Assembly (NCBI GenBank): GCA_963555705.1
Contig: OY743173.1
Location: 1,575,001 to 1,639,000 of the forward strand
DNA length: 64,000 nt
Source of the DNA: Ligustrum vulgare
Lineage: Eukaryota > Streptophyta > Magnoliopsida > Lamiales > Oleaceae
Direction of reading: 5' to 3'
The notes beneath the pieces were generated by a model that was not told where the DNA came from, ran no database searches, and saw only the letters and a list, made by a program, of their open reading frames with translations. The position numbers and the translations under genes are program-made. This document shows, piece by piece, positions 48,715 through 59,643 of this stretch; positions within the stretch are counted from its first letter, which is position 1; each line of letters opens with the position of its first letter.

Positions 48715-48985
48715 ATTTGAGGACTAAAATTGATGTTTTGAAAGTTGAGGGACTAAAATGAATTCTTTTGAAAGTTCAGGGACTAAAATAGATATTTTGA
48801 AAATAGAGGGATTAAAATAGATACTTTTGAAACTTGGGCTTAAAAGTAAATCAACAGTGACTGAAATAATAGATTTTGAAAATGAAAGGGCTGATTAAAA
48901 CTCATTTAAAACTTTGGGGGCTGAAATGGATAACTTAAAAAGTTGGGGACTGATTTGAAAACCTTTTTAAAACTCGAGGGGCTTA
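48715..48985 (+). repeat. Degenerate tandem repeats, about 35 bp x7
   Basis: Units share GGGACTAAAATNGAT and TTTTGAAAGTTGAGG-like sequence. They lie upstream of the CT-rich leader in the same element. Confidence 0.7.
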
Positions 48986-49019
48986 AGTGCAAATTTCGAA
49001 AATAAAATATATATTCAGA

Positions 49020-50030
49020 TCTGTTTTCTCTCTCTCAACTCACTCTCTCACTCAGCGCAAAAGAGACAGAGAGATGGGCGAGACACATGCGAAGAAGAAG
49101 AAGATCCGTGGTTACTGTCGGTGATTTCTACCGGCGCAGCACCGGCGGGGAGTGGCGATGGTGCAATTAGGATAGTTTCTGGGCTGATTTGGGGGCGATT
49201 TAAGGTGAAACCGAAGCTAGGGTTCGCGATGATACTCCGGTCGGAGAAACGGCGTTCGAAGGTAAGTCTTGGGCTTGGTTTATTTCTTGGTTTTGGGTTT
49301 ATATCGAGTTGGGATCGAGGATTATGGTGTGCGAGTTTTCGGATTTGGGTGCAGGGGTTTGAATTTGAGTTGCTTGAATTTATTTGGTGGTTTGGCCGAT
49401 TGTGAATGGAGGTGATTAGGTAGCAGAGGGGAACGTTTGATGCAGTGTTGTGAGGATGTGCAGTGGTTTGGTGTTGATGCAGACTGTGATGGTGGAGATT
49501 GAGTGATTCCAGTGTAGTGGTTGGTTGTGACATGGCTGAAGGTTGGCGAATTGGTGGTGCTTGACTGGATTGATGAAGTAATCGTCATGGCTATGGTTCA
49601 GTTTGATGGGTTGGCAGTGGTGGATTGGAATTGGAAATGTGATTGCAGGATATCAAAACTAATGATAATGGTTGAGATGGTTGGTTTGTGGTTGCTGCTG
49701 GATGTGTGTTGGAAATATTGGTTGCAGGCTATCATTCAAGTTGTGTGATGAAGTTTCTGCAGGTGATGATATAGTGATGGATTTCGCAGGTGGTGATGGA
49801 GAAGGTGGCAGTGCTGGGTTTGGTTTTGCTGTGGTAATGATGATTGATTACAGATTGATGTATATGATGAAGGTTGCGGCTGTGGGTTGTCTTGCAGAGA
49901 AAGGTGATGAAAATGATGAAGGAGGTGGTAGAGGTTTGATTGGTGATTTGCGATTGTGGGATGATGATGATGATTCCAATTTATATAGAGGGAATTGTGG
50001 GGGGAAAAGCAAATAGATTAGTGGAAGCAC
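49020..50030 (+). other. Transcript-like region in solo LTR, coding doubtful
   Basis: A pyrimidine-rich CTCTCTCTCAACTCACTCTC is followed by ATGGGCGAGACACATGCGAA and GC-richer sequence with Gly/Asp-rich frames. Several overlapping frames on both strands stay open, but none shows a domain. It may be the transcribed R region of the LTR. I do not call a gene. Confidence 0.35.
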
Positions 50031-50710
50031 AATTGAGTGGAGAGGATTAAGTGGAAATCATGATTGTTTGTTATGGAAATAATGATGGAATAAAATCATA
50101 GAAAATGATCAATTGGGAGACATAATAATTTGGGGAGGGGAATCATTGGTTTTAATGAAAATCATGAAGTGGTGGGTTTTGTGTAAAGAAAAGAAAAAGG
50201 ATGAATAAAACGTGGGGGTGTTGAAATGAGGTGGAAAGAAGAAAACATGTGGGAGAAATTTATGTAGATAAATTTTGATAAATTTTGGACTAATTTTGAT
50301 TCAGAATTGTATTAAAACAAATATATTTTGGACTAACTTTAATTTGAAAACGTATTTGAAACTGATATAATTTTGGCTGAAAATACATTTGAGAATAAAT
50401 AAATTTTGAGATAAAATTGAATTACGTATTTGGACTTGAAATATTTTGAATAAGGAAAATTGAGATATTTTAATAAATTTGGAATTCAAAATGATTTTGA
50501 AAATAATACTTTGAATAAATAATTAAAATAACATAATTTTAGAAATTCGGATTTTAATTTAAAATCGAACAAATTCGATATTTCTTGACTTGGCTAGACG
50601 AATCCGTCGCGGCGTTAACTTCAAAATAATGGGTGAAATAGTAGCGACACAAGTTTCTAAATATTAAAATAATCATTAATTGCGTAAAAATTCTGGGTCG
50701 CTATATACAG

Positions 50711-51462
50711 AGACTCCATCAAAAACATAATATACATAAAAAAATTTGTACAAATTGAATTCACATCAGGTGGATATAATATATAAAACAGGCTAGAATT
50801 TCTTTTGATGGATTCCAGAAATAATTTAAACTAAGACTTGATTATATGAGACAGTATTTTCCAAACAGATCTTTCTGTCAATGGATATAAAAGAGAGATT
50901 TATTGTTGAAAATCCAATGTGCATTTTACATTATTATGCAACTAATTACCAAATTCCATAGCACCCCAGTAAAAGCTCAACCTTCACAGGCAAATATTGA
51001 AAGAGTTGACACTCAAAATATCAAAATTTATAAAAGAAAAATGGCAAGCATCAAATTATGCCATCATGAGAAGAGAAATCCATAATCCCGAAATGATAAC
51101 GTGAATTAAAAAAAAAAACGAAAGCAAGTAAATCAAATACAATTTAGAGTGGTTCGCTCTCAATGCAAGATTACGTCCATTAAGAAAATATACATACCCA
51201 AACCAAACGCAGAATTCTCCTATTAGGCTCATTGATCAACATGCAGAAAATCAATCAAGGTATGTTTCTCTTTTAACAGGGTTGAAATAGAGTCATATAG
51301 AATTAATCAAGAGAAGAGACAATTGCAAATAAAATATATTCTAATCAATCAGAATAAACTATTGATAGCAAAAAATGTAATTACGAAACCCAATTGCAAA
51401 AATTCACCACGCCAAACAAATTAGAATTGCTGTTGATCCTCCTTTTTCTTTGTTTGTATTAA
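50711..51462. other. CACTA body between nested insertions, no gene seen
   Basis: AT-rich sequence. No coding region or repeat was recognised. Confidence 0.35.
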
Positions 51463-51467
51463 GCTTT

Positions 51468-52266
51468 TGATGTGATCCGGGATAGGAGCTCAAAGGAGAA
51501 GTCAAGTCACGGACGACGCAACAACATTCGACATAGGAAAATGAACAATTTCCATGTTGAAAGCTAGTCGAGACTACGAGTGGATCAACCTCATTCAAGC
51601 CGTCGAAGAAAAATGTAAAATTTCAATGTTACGGCCGTAACATTGAAATCCTCACGGCCGTAACCAACTTTCTGCTGAAATTGATTTTGCGAGACATAAA
51701 CAATCACGGCCGTAAAGGTTAATATCACGGCCGTAAAGGAGTTGCTGCTTAAAATTGGAATTGTACGTTTTTTGGACTTACGGCCGTAAGTCATATGTCA
51801 CGGCCGTAAGAGTGAATCAGAAGCAAGGTTACGGCCGTAAGAAAATTAGTCACGGCCGTAACATTATAAACGCGTGAAATTTTAGGTTATTTTATTTCCA
51901 TAATTTTAGGTAATTGTTTCCTTGTTTAATTAGAATTCTTAACCTAGTATTTGACCCTATTTATAGGGATGTAATTTTCATTATTCAAAACACAACTTTG
52001 ATAATATTAATTGAGAGGCTATTTGCTTTCACGACATTTATTCTTTATTGAATAAAATCCGAACTTGCGAGTTAATCTTGTTTGTTCAAATCTCGGTGAG
52101 AATTATTATTGTTTGTGATCAAGAGGTCAATATATCCCAGTGATTGTATTGGTTGCTTGGTTCAATTAACTTTAATTGGATCCATAAATCGAGGTTCTTG
52201 ACGTTCTTGGGTCGATTCCAATAATTTGTGGGTTGCGTAGCTACAATTGCTACGTGGTTTGTATCA
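51468..52266 (+). repeat. Left LTR of copy A
   Basis: Begins TGATGTGATCCGGGATAGG and ends TTTGTATCA. It contains eight copies of the palindrome-like ACGGCCGTAA between 51630 and 51865. A TATA region, CCCTATTTATAGGG, is at about 51956-51970. Confidence 0.88.
51630..51865. repeat. Array of TTACGGCCGTAA palindromes in LTR
   Basis: Eight copies of CGGCCGTAA, alternately as full TTACGGCCGTAA or TCACGGCCGTAA, spaced about 20-45 bases apart just upstream of the TATA region. The array is repeated in the right LTR (54082-54340, one copy more). Position and palindromy suggest protein binding sites. Confidence 0.9.
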
Positions 52267-52268
52267 TC

Positions 52269-52280
52269 TGGTATCAGAGC
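52269..52280 (+). promoter_or_regulatory. Primer binding site of copy A
   Basis: TGGTATCAGAGC, complementary to the 3' end of plant initiator Met-tRNA, two bases inside the left LTR. Confidence 0.93.
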
Positions 52281-52892
52281 TTAGGCTCCAAAAATCAAGA
52301 TTATATCTTTATTTTGTTTTCTTGAGTTTTCTATCTAGTTTGATTTTTATGTTTATCATCGAGTCCCATAAAAATCATCCATATCTTGTTGAGTGTTTTG
52401 TTTTTCAGTTTTTTACGTTCTTCTTGTTCTTGAATTTGTTGAGTCTTTAATCCAGAAAATCGTTCCAAAAAAATTTCAAAAGTATTTGTTTTGCTTAATT
52501 CTTATCCAAATTAAGTTCCGTTTGTTTTTTCGTGTTCGTTGTTGAATTTTCGGATTTATAAAAAAAAAAATTATTTTTTATTTTTTTTTATTTCGAAAAT
52601 TCACCCAAAATTCCAAAAAAAAAAAAAAAAAAAAAAAGTCCATTCAAGAACCACTTTCTTGAATTTCCTTAAATTCTTGATAAATCCTTGTCTTCCAAGT
52701 CAAATTAAAATTCTTGATATTCTTTCATTTCTAATCAAAATTCAAGAATCACTTTCTTGAGATTTCTTTAATTCTTGACATTCTCTAAATTTCTTTCTTC
52801 CGTTTATTTTTCAAGCAAGAAAATAAATTCCTTCTTGTTAATTGGTGTCTAGATCATCTATTCTTGAGTTTTCTTTAATTACCACATAAGGG

Positions 52893-53750
52893 ATGGATTA
52901 TGAACCGAGTTCATTGTTCCAAACTAGGTGTTATGTGGGTCAAAAGGTGTGCAGTTGGGCAATTGATAGAGAGTGCTTCACTAATTTTGCTAATATCACC
53001 ATGGTTGAAAAATTGGGATTATCTCTAATACCGCACAATAGACCTTATTGTGTGACGTGGATGAGGGAATTTGGAGAGTTCCATGTAACCAAGCAAGTTC
53101 TAGTGACTATCACCCGTGGAAAATATATTGATGACGTATTTTGTGATGTAGTGCCTTTAAGGTCTTGTCATATTTTATTGGGAAAATCGTGGAGTCGTAT
53201 GAGGGAAGCAATATATTATAAGAGTATGCACATATATAGGATTCTTACGAGAGGGAAAACATTCACACTGTATGGATTGACACTCGAGGAAGCACTAGAC
53301 AATTCGAGGAAGGTAAAAAAAGAGAGTGAGAGGAAATTTGTAGTGAGATTGCAAGAGGATCCTCGAGATAGGGATGTTGAGAAGAAGGAGGGAAAGCTGA
53401 AACTAGAAACGGTTGATCAAATTCCAAAATTTGAAGTAGAAGATGAAGAATTGGGTAGTAAGGAGGTGAATGAACAAGGAAATAAAATTGTGGAAGAGGT
53501 GATTGAGGATGAAGGTGTGGTTGAAAATAAAAATTTAGAAGAGATAGTTGAGCTTGAAAATGTGGAGTTAGAAGAGGTGGATGAGTATGAGAGAAAAGAA
53601 ATAGAAGAGATTGAGCAAGAAGTTGCAACAAAGGAAGGAGGTGAAGAGAAGGACCTCGTTGTTAGGGAAGAGGATTTGGAGATGATATACCATGAGTACA
53701 AGGATCCATATCTTGTACTTTGTGAAACTAACATTTCCCACCCTATTTAA
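52893..53750 (+). CDS. Retropepsin-like protein with altered active site, 285 aa
   Basis: The first 135 residues match the gypsy aspartic protease region: LFQTRCYVG, IDRECFTNFA, MVEKLGLSL, CDVVPLRSCHILLGKSW. In active relatives the IDRECFTN position is ID(S/G)GSCTN, so the catalytic D-S/T-G is replaced by D-R-E. Asp is kept, Gly is lost. The second half (about 140-285) is a Glu-rich acidic tail, probably disordered or coiled, ending EMIYHEYKDPYLVLCETN. It has no RT or integrase. The ORF begins 626 bases inside the left LTR at an ATG whose MDYEP start is shared with copy B (MDYDP). Being kept in two elements with different LTRs suggests selection or at least shared descent. Function unknown; proteolytic activity is unlikely. 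Confidence 0.75.
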   Translation: MDYEPSSLFQTRCYVGQKVCSWAIDRECFTNFANITMVEKLGLSLIPHNRPYCVTWMREFGEFHVTKQVLVTITRGKYIDDVFCDVVPLRSCHILLGKSWSRMREAIYYKSMHIYRILTRGKTFTLYGLTLEEALDNSRKVKKESERKFVVRLQEDPRDRDVEKKEGKLKLETVDQIPKFEVEDEELGSKEVNEQGNKIVEEVIEDEGVVENKNLEEIVELENVELEEVDEYERKEIEEIEQEVATKEGGEEKDLVVREEDLEMIYHEYKDPYLVLCETNISHPI

Positions 53751-53907
53751 GTACTTTGTGAAACTAACATTTCGACTCTTCCATCCAATTCAAGTATTAG
53801 AATACTACTGGTTGCGCCTATGTAATGGAGGCAAAAAATTTCCTTTTGATCCAGGCGGTGCGCTGAAACACCATGAACCAAGCTATGATTCGGGACGAAT
53901 CATCTTG

Positions 53908-53920
53908 AAGAAGGGGAGAA
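53908..53920 (+). promoter_or_regulatory. Polypurine tract of copy A
   Basis: AAGAAGGGGAGAA immediately before the right LTR start TGATGTG. Confidence 0.88.
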
Positions 53921-54600
53921 TGATGTGATCCGGGATAGGAGCTCAAAGGAGAAGTCAAGTCACGGACGACGCAACAACATTCGACATAGGAAAATGAACA
54001 ATTTCCATGTTGGAAGCTAGTCGAGACTACGAGTGGATCAACCTCATTCAAGCCGTCGAAGAAAAATGTGAAATTTCAATGTTACGGCCGTAACATACAA
54101 ATCCTCACGGCCGTAACCAACTTTCTGCTGAAATTGATTTTGCGAGACATAAACAATCACGGCCGTAAAGATTGCGTATCACGGCCGTAAAGGTTAATAT
54201 CACGGCCGTAAAGGAGTTGCTGCTTAAAATTGGAATTGTACGTTTTTTGGACTTACGGCCGTAAGTCATATGTCACGGCCGTAAGAGTGAATCAGAAGCA
54301 AGGTTACGACCGTAAGAAAATTAGTCATGGCCGTAACATTATAAACACGTGAAATTTTAGGTTATTTTATTTCCATAATTTTAGGTAGTTGTTTCCTTGT
54401 TTAATTAGAATTCTTAGGATTTGTATGTTACGGCCGTAACATTGAAATTTCACATTTTTCTTCGACGGCTTGAATGAGGTTGATCCACTCGTAGTCTCGA
54501 CTAGCTTCCAACATGGAAATTGTTCATTTTCCTATGTCGAATGTTGTTGCGTCGTCCGTGACTTAACTTCTCCTTTGATCTCCTATCCCGGATCACATCA
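53921..54600. repeat. Right LTR of copy A, fold-back
   Basis: 53921-54417 matches the left LTR in forward orientation, then breaks off at GAATTCTTA. 54418-54600 is the reverse complement of 53921-54103. It shares the right LTR variant (ACATACAAATCC) rather than the left one (ACATTGAAATCC). The far end therefore has a U3 tip (GATCACATCA) where a U5 tip should be, yet the GCTTT duplication follows directly. Confidence 0.88.
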
Positions 54601-54605
54601 GCTTT

Positions 54606-55780
54606 TCTATGTATAGTGTTTCTATCCTGATTCTATCAGTATTCTATCATGATTCTATCACATTCTATCATGATTTTATCACCATTGAATCAACTTTTAT
54701 CCGGATAGATCATAGAAGTGGTTTTTTTTTTCATTTTTTGTTATGTATCTTTTCTCTTTTCTCTTGGAAATAGTTTGGGGAAGCCAAAACACAACACAAC
54801 ACAAATTCAAAAATCTAATATTCACAAAATTTCATCAATCACAATTCACAAATCCAAATATCCAATATTCACCAAATCAAAATAATCAAAATTCAAATTC
54901 ACGCAAGATGAATATAGGGTTCACAAGTGACCCACATTGCAAAAACAAAAAATTAACATTTATGCATGATTTCCAAATAAAACTTCAATCATAATGAATA
55001 AGGGTTAGCCTCAGTACCTAAGAATTAAAATGAGAAATTGAGAAAAGATCAAGAATTTGACCATAGCACTGGAAGCGGCACTGGCTCTAAGTGGTTAGTG
55101 TCCTTAGAAGTTAGAAATTGAGAAATCAAGAATCAATATTATTGATTATAACTTAGAAATTACTAAATATACAAATTACAAAACCAAATAATTACAAATT
55201 ACCTAGAGGCGATAGGGGAGAGTTGCTGCAAGGAGGGCAGAAGTGGTTCAATCAAGAGAGGACGCGCGGTGTTGCTGTTGTTGCTAGAGATGCGACTGGA
55301 GGTCGGAGCTGGAGCTGTTGTCGAATGGTATCTCAAGGAGCGGAGCTGCGCCAGGGAGGTCGGAGGGAACTGTCGAGGGTTTGAGGTTTTAACTCTCATG
55401 GGTTGGGAACTTGGGGATCTGACTGGGGTATGCCTGAAATGGGTTTAGGTGTTATTAATTTTTGGGGCACAACCGGCGGTCCGCCGGCGGCCAGCTAGCG
55501 CTGCGGCGCTAGCTCGCCGCACGGTGGATCCGCCACCACTGGTGGGGGTGGTGCGCGTCGGAGAAGAAAACAGATGGCTCGCGATGAGGAAGAGAAAGAG
55601 TAGGTACCCGCGGCGGGGGAGAGCTGGGATGGCGCCAGAGCTGCACTGCCGGTCGGTGGTGATGGTGGTGGCGAAGGCGGGGGAGAGGTGTGATGAACAA
55701 TACGGTGGGGAGGCTGAGCTTTGAGGGGCGCTGTGGAGTGAGCAGCGCTGTGGAGCGAGCTGATAAGACCTAAAATACTT
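54606..55780. other. CACTA body with GC-rich block, no gene called
   Basis: Short TTCTATCATGA repeats at 54615-54690, then AT-rich sequence. From 55200 to 55740 the DNA is GC-rich, with GCTAGCGCTGCGGCGCTAGC as a palindrome near 55492. A minus frame (55399-55199, RVKTSNPRQFPPTSLAQL) and a plus frame (55449-55724) show no domain. This could be another captured first exon. I cannot identify it. Confidence 0.4.
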
Positions 55781-55784
55781 AACT

Positions 55785-56000
55785 TAAAGGCGGCGGTTAG
55801 GCGTCGGTCTTTTTTAAGAACCGACGCCTATAATTGTATTATAGGCGTCGGTTCTTTAGTAAGAACCGACGCCCTTACTTGGGCGGCTCCACCGGCGTCT
55901 GTTCTTACTAAAGAACCGACGCTTTTTATAAATTTTTATTTACAATTTTGCCACCGCGTTTTTTGAGGAGTCGTTTTTTGAGAAAAACGACGCCAATATG
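55785..56000. repeat. Right subterminal repeats of CACTA element
   Basis: GGCGTCGGTTCTT and AAGAACCGACGCC occur in facing pairs, e.g. at 55800-55830 and 55843-55872. They mirror the left array. Confidence 0.85.
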
Positions 56001-56034
56001 TTTTTTTTTTTTGTGTAATTTTGTACTAGTGAAT

Positions 56035-56833
56035 ATTATTCCATCACGACAATTTGCCTTGATAATACAATTGAATTTACATACCAAATTCTTAATGGCT
56101 ACTGGATGTCAATTGATATAAAAGTTGAACTAGTCGCTCATGCTCATGCACAAAAATGGTCTAGTTATGCATCCAATTAATTGCTAGACTATTACTTAGG
56201 ATAGCAAAGCTACCCGCTTCTTCATGGTGACATGTTATTTTACATGCAGCTAGCACTTGTATGCATCAGACCAACATCTTATCATAAATTCTTCCCATCT
56301 CAATTGATCTATGGTCAGGAGCCTAATATATATTTTTCATCTGAGATTTTTTTTTTCTCCTTTCAATTTATGTATTCATTAAGATGGATCCTTAAAGAAT
56401 GATAATATATGTTGTGTTTGATTGCTTCTATTAAAAAATATCTTGAATCCGAGAGTGAAATTTTCATTTTCATGGTATGGTTTGTCGACTCTCATTCCAA
56501 GTCTTAGGTAAGAAAGTAAACAGGTGGGAAAGGAAATAACATATATAGAACACATCGTAATTGTCTAATATAGATCTACCTTTGCACAAGACATCGTGAA
56601 TAAGAAGTAATTAATTCATTTGTAAAGTGTAGCCAATCAATTGTTAGATACGTTTACTGAAACAAAGAGAGTTAAATATAACATGTTCCAACTGTGAAAG
56701 CTCCAATTATGATTGATGTTCTTGTAGAACAATTCATATCTAGTGAATATGAAAATGTTTTATAAAGCATGGTAGACTAATACTAATAGAATGCAAAGAT
56801 AAAAATATCGGAAAGAAAAAGGGGAAGATAATT
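56035..56833. other. Intergenic between CACTA elements
   Basis: A plus-strand stretch near 56150-56330 (GCACTTGTATGCATCAGACC, CAATTGATCTATGGTC) hints at a retrotransposon integrase scrap, but stops intervene. No gene is supported. Confidence 0.35.
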
Positions 56834-57673
56834 CACTACAAGAAATCGGACCAACAGCGACGACAGAAGTCGTCGCTGAAAGCCTAAAAATCGTCATTAT
56901 AGATCAATAGCGACGACATTGTCGTTGCTAATAGTCGTCGCTTTAGGCCTGTAGCTGAAAGTTAATAGCGACAACACCGTCGTCTCTATTTCTTTGGAGG
57001 CTATTGCGACGACAATTAGCGACGACATAGTCGTCTCTAATTACGAAAAATATTTTATTAATAATTTATTAATTTAATTTGACCCGATCCGACCCATTTT
57101 GAATCCGGCCCGAATTTGAACCTGACCCGAACCTCAAGTATTTATTTTTAATTCATATGATAATAGTACTGGCTTGGAAACTCGAACTCTTGACCAAGTA
57201 GTTGGGTGAGTGATGTCCCAACCATTCTGACAAATAAATTCTTGTTTCTTGTTTTGTTTTAAGTAATATATAATAGTTAACTTTAACGAATCACATTTTA
57301 ATAATAATAGTATATAAACATTTGTTCCAACACATTGACTTTAATATTATTTTTATAAATATCGAAATGCATTATTCCAAAAAAAAATAAAAAAATGGAA
57401 CCTATAGAGACGACATAGACGTCGCAATAGTGTATGTTTTTGCGACGACAGGAAATGTCGTCGCAATAGGAACTCTATTGCGACGACATATTTTTGTCGT
57501 CAAAATTTTTTGCGACGACGAAAAAATTCGTCGCTAATACCAAGACAATTGCGACGACAAATTATGTCGTCGCTATAGGGTCGGGTATTTGAGGCGACAA
57601 AAATGTCGTCTCAATAGCCTTGGTATTAGCGACGACTTTTTTGTCGTCGATGTTGGTCCGATTTCTTGTAGTG
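56834..57673. mobile_element. Small CACTA element, 840 bp
   Basis: Ends are CACTACAAGAAATCGGACC and its inverse; about 30 of the outer 31 bases match. Next to them are many GCGACGAC/GTCGTCGC subterminal motifs on both sides. Flanks ATT and TAA do not form a clean duplication. No transposase. Confidence 0.85.
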
Positions 57674-58268
57674 TAATCAAGTGTCGTCGCTAAGGGACTT
57701 AGAACGCTTCAAGTGTCATCGGATCACATTTCAACTGGCAAAGGTTGAGAATCTACAAACGTTGACAACGGAGAAGGTCGTACGTTCGAATTTGCTAGAC
57801 ACTTTGTCAGTTCAGTGAATGGTACCCAGACCCCGACCACCTTGGAACATAACCTGCGATTTGCATCATTCATCAATCACATGACAGAGGCGATGAGACA
57901 CCTAAGGTTGGCGTTCAACCTTTTTTTAAAAGAATGCTTGAAGCATATAATTTAAATTCACGAGAAAGAATGGCACAAGAATTATCATATACATGACCTA
58001 TGCCTTTTTATAAAGAAACCAATAACTGCATTTTCTATTTTTGCTTTGATGAAGATATCATTGGAATTCATGAAGAGATTTTAGAAACTGGTCATTATCT
58101 AAGAGCATCCATATTGGATGTGTTAAAATATTTGTTAGTGAGATATTACTCAATAGTCAATTTTATGTCTACATGAAATATTTTAACTTTTTTGCTAAAG
58201 AAATCTTTTTATGAACATCTTAACTTCCTTGTTAAATTTATTAGCTAGCATTTTAATATCTAATGTAG
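57674..58268. other. Intergenic, no gene seen
   Basis: AGTGTCGTCGCTAAGGGACT near 57682 repeats the neighbouring CACTA motif just outside the element. A stretch at 57780-57920 (GGTACCCAGACCCCGACCAC) is less AT-rich but not identified. Confidence 0.35.
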
Positions 58269-58543
58269 CACTTTTGTCTTAAATATAGGGCTTTTCCGAC
58301 GGTCAAATCCATCAGTGAAAGCCCAAAATCTGTCAATAATAACCTTTTCCGACTGGAAAAAATTAGTTGGAAATTCGAATTCCGACTGTGATATTTGTCC
58401 GTTGGAAATTTTCGACGGAAATGTCAGAAATTTCCGACGACATCCAATTTCCATCATATTTTCGACGGAAAATGGGGGTTTCCGACTGCCACAACCGTTT
58501 CGTCGGAAATATTCCTTCGGTAAAACCAGATATTCTAGTAGTG
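58269..58543. mobile_element. Short CACTA-like relic, 275 bp
   Basis: The right end is the reverse complement of CACTACTAGAATATCTGG. The left end CACTTTTGTCTTAAATATAGG is diverged. Between lie repeated TTCCGACGGAAAT motifs in both orientations, typical CACTA subterminal repeats. Left boundary is tentative. Confidence 0.55.
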
Positions 58544-58912
58544 AAAATTCTCCAATAGCGTAATACTTCTCACCTCCGCCTCTAACTCACTCACCCACTC
58601 AATCCCTTATTTATTCATTTTCTTCTTCTTTATTCTTAATTTTTTAATATTCATAAAAAAAAAAAAAAAAAAAAATTGTTGATTTCATATTATGATTTAA
58701 TGAAATCTTGAAAATGAGTATCATATTAATATATAAATTTTGCTATTTTAAAAAATAAGTATTTATCATATATTTTTGGGCTTAACTAAAAATTAAAATA
58801 TTCATTGTGGGAATAATAAGTAGTTAACTTTAATATGTATAAGTGTCATTTAACATCTAATTTTTTGCATATGTAACTAGCTAAATTTAACATCCAATGC
58901 CGATGCTCTAGG
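58544..58912. other. AT-rich intergenic, no gene seen
   Basis: Includes a poly-A run near 58655. Nothing recognised. Confidence 0.35.
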
Positions 58913-58917
58913 GAAAG

Positions 58918-59643
58918 TGATGAGGTTTGAAGCGTGGAAGAAACGCCGGAAAGTTCCGAACTCAGGTTGTGGTTGGACGGATGAATCATGACTCGATATT
59001 CATGACGCGATGGCTCGACGATGCGGAATAAAGAACCACGACTTTCGAAACGCCACAAGGATTTGCCCAATCTCCTTGATAAGTCTCTGATTTGAACGCC
59101 ACAAATATTCTAGCAGATATTTGATAAGTTCGGTATTTGAACGCCACAAGAAAGATTCTTGATAAGTTCGAGAAACATAGGAATCCACCTATAACTTTTA
59201 TTGAATCCTTAATAAAAATTGTTTATATCAAAATCAAGTCTAAAGTCTGAATTACAATGAATGGAAAGGAATATAAATATGTAAAATAACCTAATCGCTA
59301 ATTTACTCAAAATAGAATTCTAATTAGACTAAAATTCTAAAATAGGCAAACAAATAATTAAAAACAAAATTTAACCTAAAAATACGCAAAAACCCTAATT
59401 TCCGTCTGCATAATTGACTTGCTGTTTTGAAGCCCCAAATGATGGAATTTGGCCATAAAATCAGTCGGCTCAAGGGCTTTGGCCCATGAGTTTTGCTTAG
59501 TGGTTCATTTCTACTCAAAAAACACATATTATGCATCTAATTCCGACATGGTTGACTGGATTGCACTTTTATTTGGCTTGAATATTTAACTTTTTCCGTC
59601 AAGCCTGCTATGACTCCGATTGTCGAGGGTCCGGAACACATCA
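58918..59643 (-). repeat. 3' LTR of copy B
   Basis: On the minus strand starts TGATGTGTTCCGGACCCTCG and ends ...CCTCATCA. It lacks the CGGCCGTAA array of copy A. Confidence 0.9.

Larger units (their letters stand above)
47291..50710 (+). mobile_element. Solo LTR-like element, 3.4 kb, nested in CACTA
   Basis: The span 47296-50705 starts TGTAGCGCCCCGAGTT and ends as the reverse complement of TATAGCGACCCAGAATT. TACAG flanks both sides (47291-47295, 50706-50710). A 5-bp duplication and TG start point to an LTR; length fits large Ty3/gypsy (Tat/Ogre type) LTRs. The last base pair is TA, not CA, so one change is assumed. Inside are three sets of tandem repeats and a transcript-like CT-rich leader at about 49025-49080. 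No internal retrotransposon domain. Confidence 0.6.
51463..54605 (+). mobile_element. Non-autonomous LTR element with single protease-like ORF, copy A
   Basis: The element is 51468-54600, flanked by GCTTT (51463-51467, 54601-54605). Left LTR is 51468-52266 (799 bp), followed by primer site TGGTATCAGAGC. One ORF (52893-53750) and a polypurine tract AAGAAGGGGAGAA precede the right LTR at 53921. The right LTR runs forward only to about 54417 and then turns back: 54418-54600 is an inverted copy of its own first 183 bases. There is no reverse transcriptase, integrase or full gag. The ORF is Ty3/gypsy-like, so the parents were probably gypsy elements. Confidence 0.88.
46178..56034. mobile_element. 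CACTA transposon, 9.85 kb, with nested insertions
   Basis: Ends are CACTAGTACA at 46181 and TGTACTAGTG at 56031, flanked by AAT on both sides (46178-46180, 56032-56034), the 3-bp duplication of CACTA elements. Both ends have arrays of a subterminal motif, GGCGTCGGTT and its complement. No transposase was found. It carries a plant gene fragment (46624-47136) and other GC-rich sequence near the right end. Removing the solo LTR and the LTR element leaves about 3.3 kb of original CACTA. It is non-autonomous. Confidence 0.88.

Noticed and set aside
49048..50030. Long open frames on both strands in a GC-richer block
   Set aside because: Several frames overlap on both strands, compositions are Ser/His/Pro or Gly/Asp biased, and no domain is visible. 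The block lies inside a solo LTR-like element.
53263..53734. Minus-strand Ser/Thr-rich frames opposite the protease-like ORF
   Set aside because: They are antisense shadows of the Glu-rich tail.
55480..55520. GC-rich palindrome GCTAGCGCTGCGGCGCTAGC as a regulatory element
   Set aside because: A single occurrence inside a transposon, with no context to support a function.
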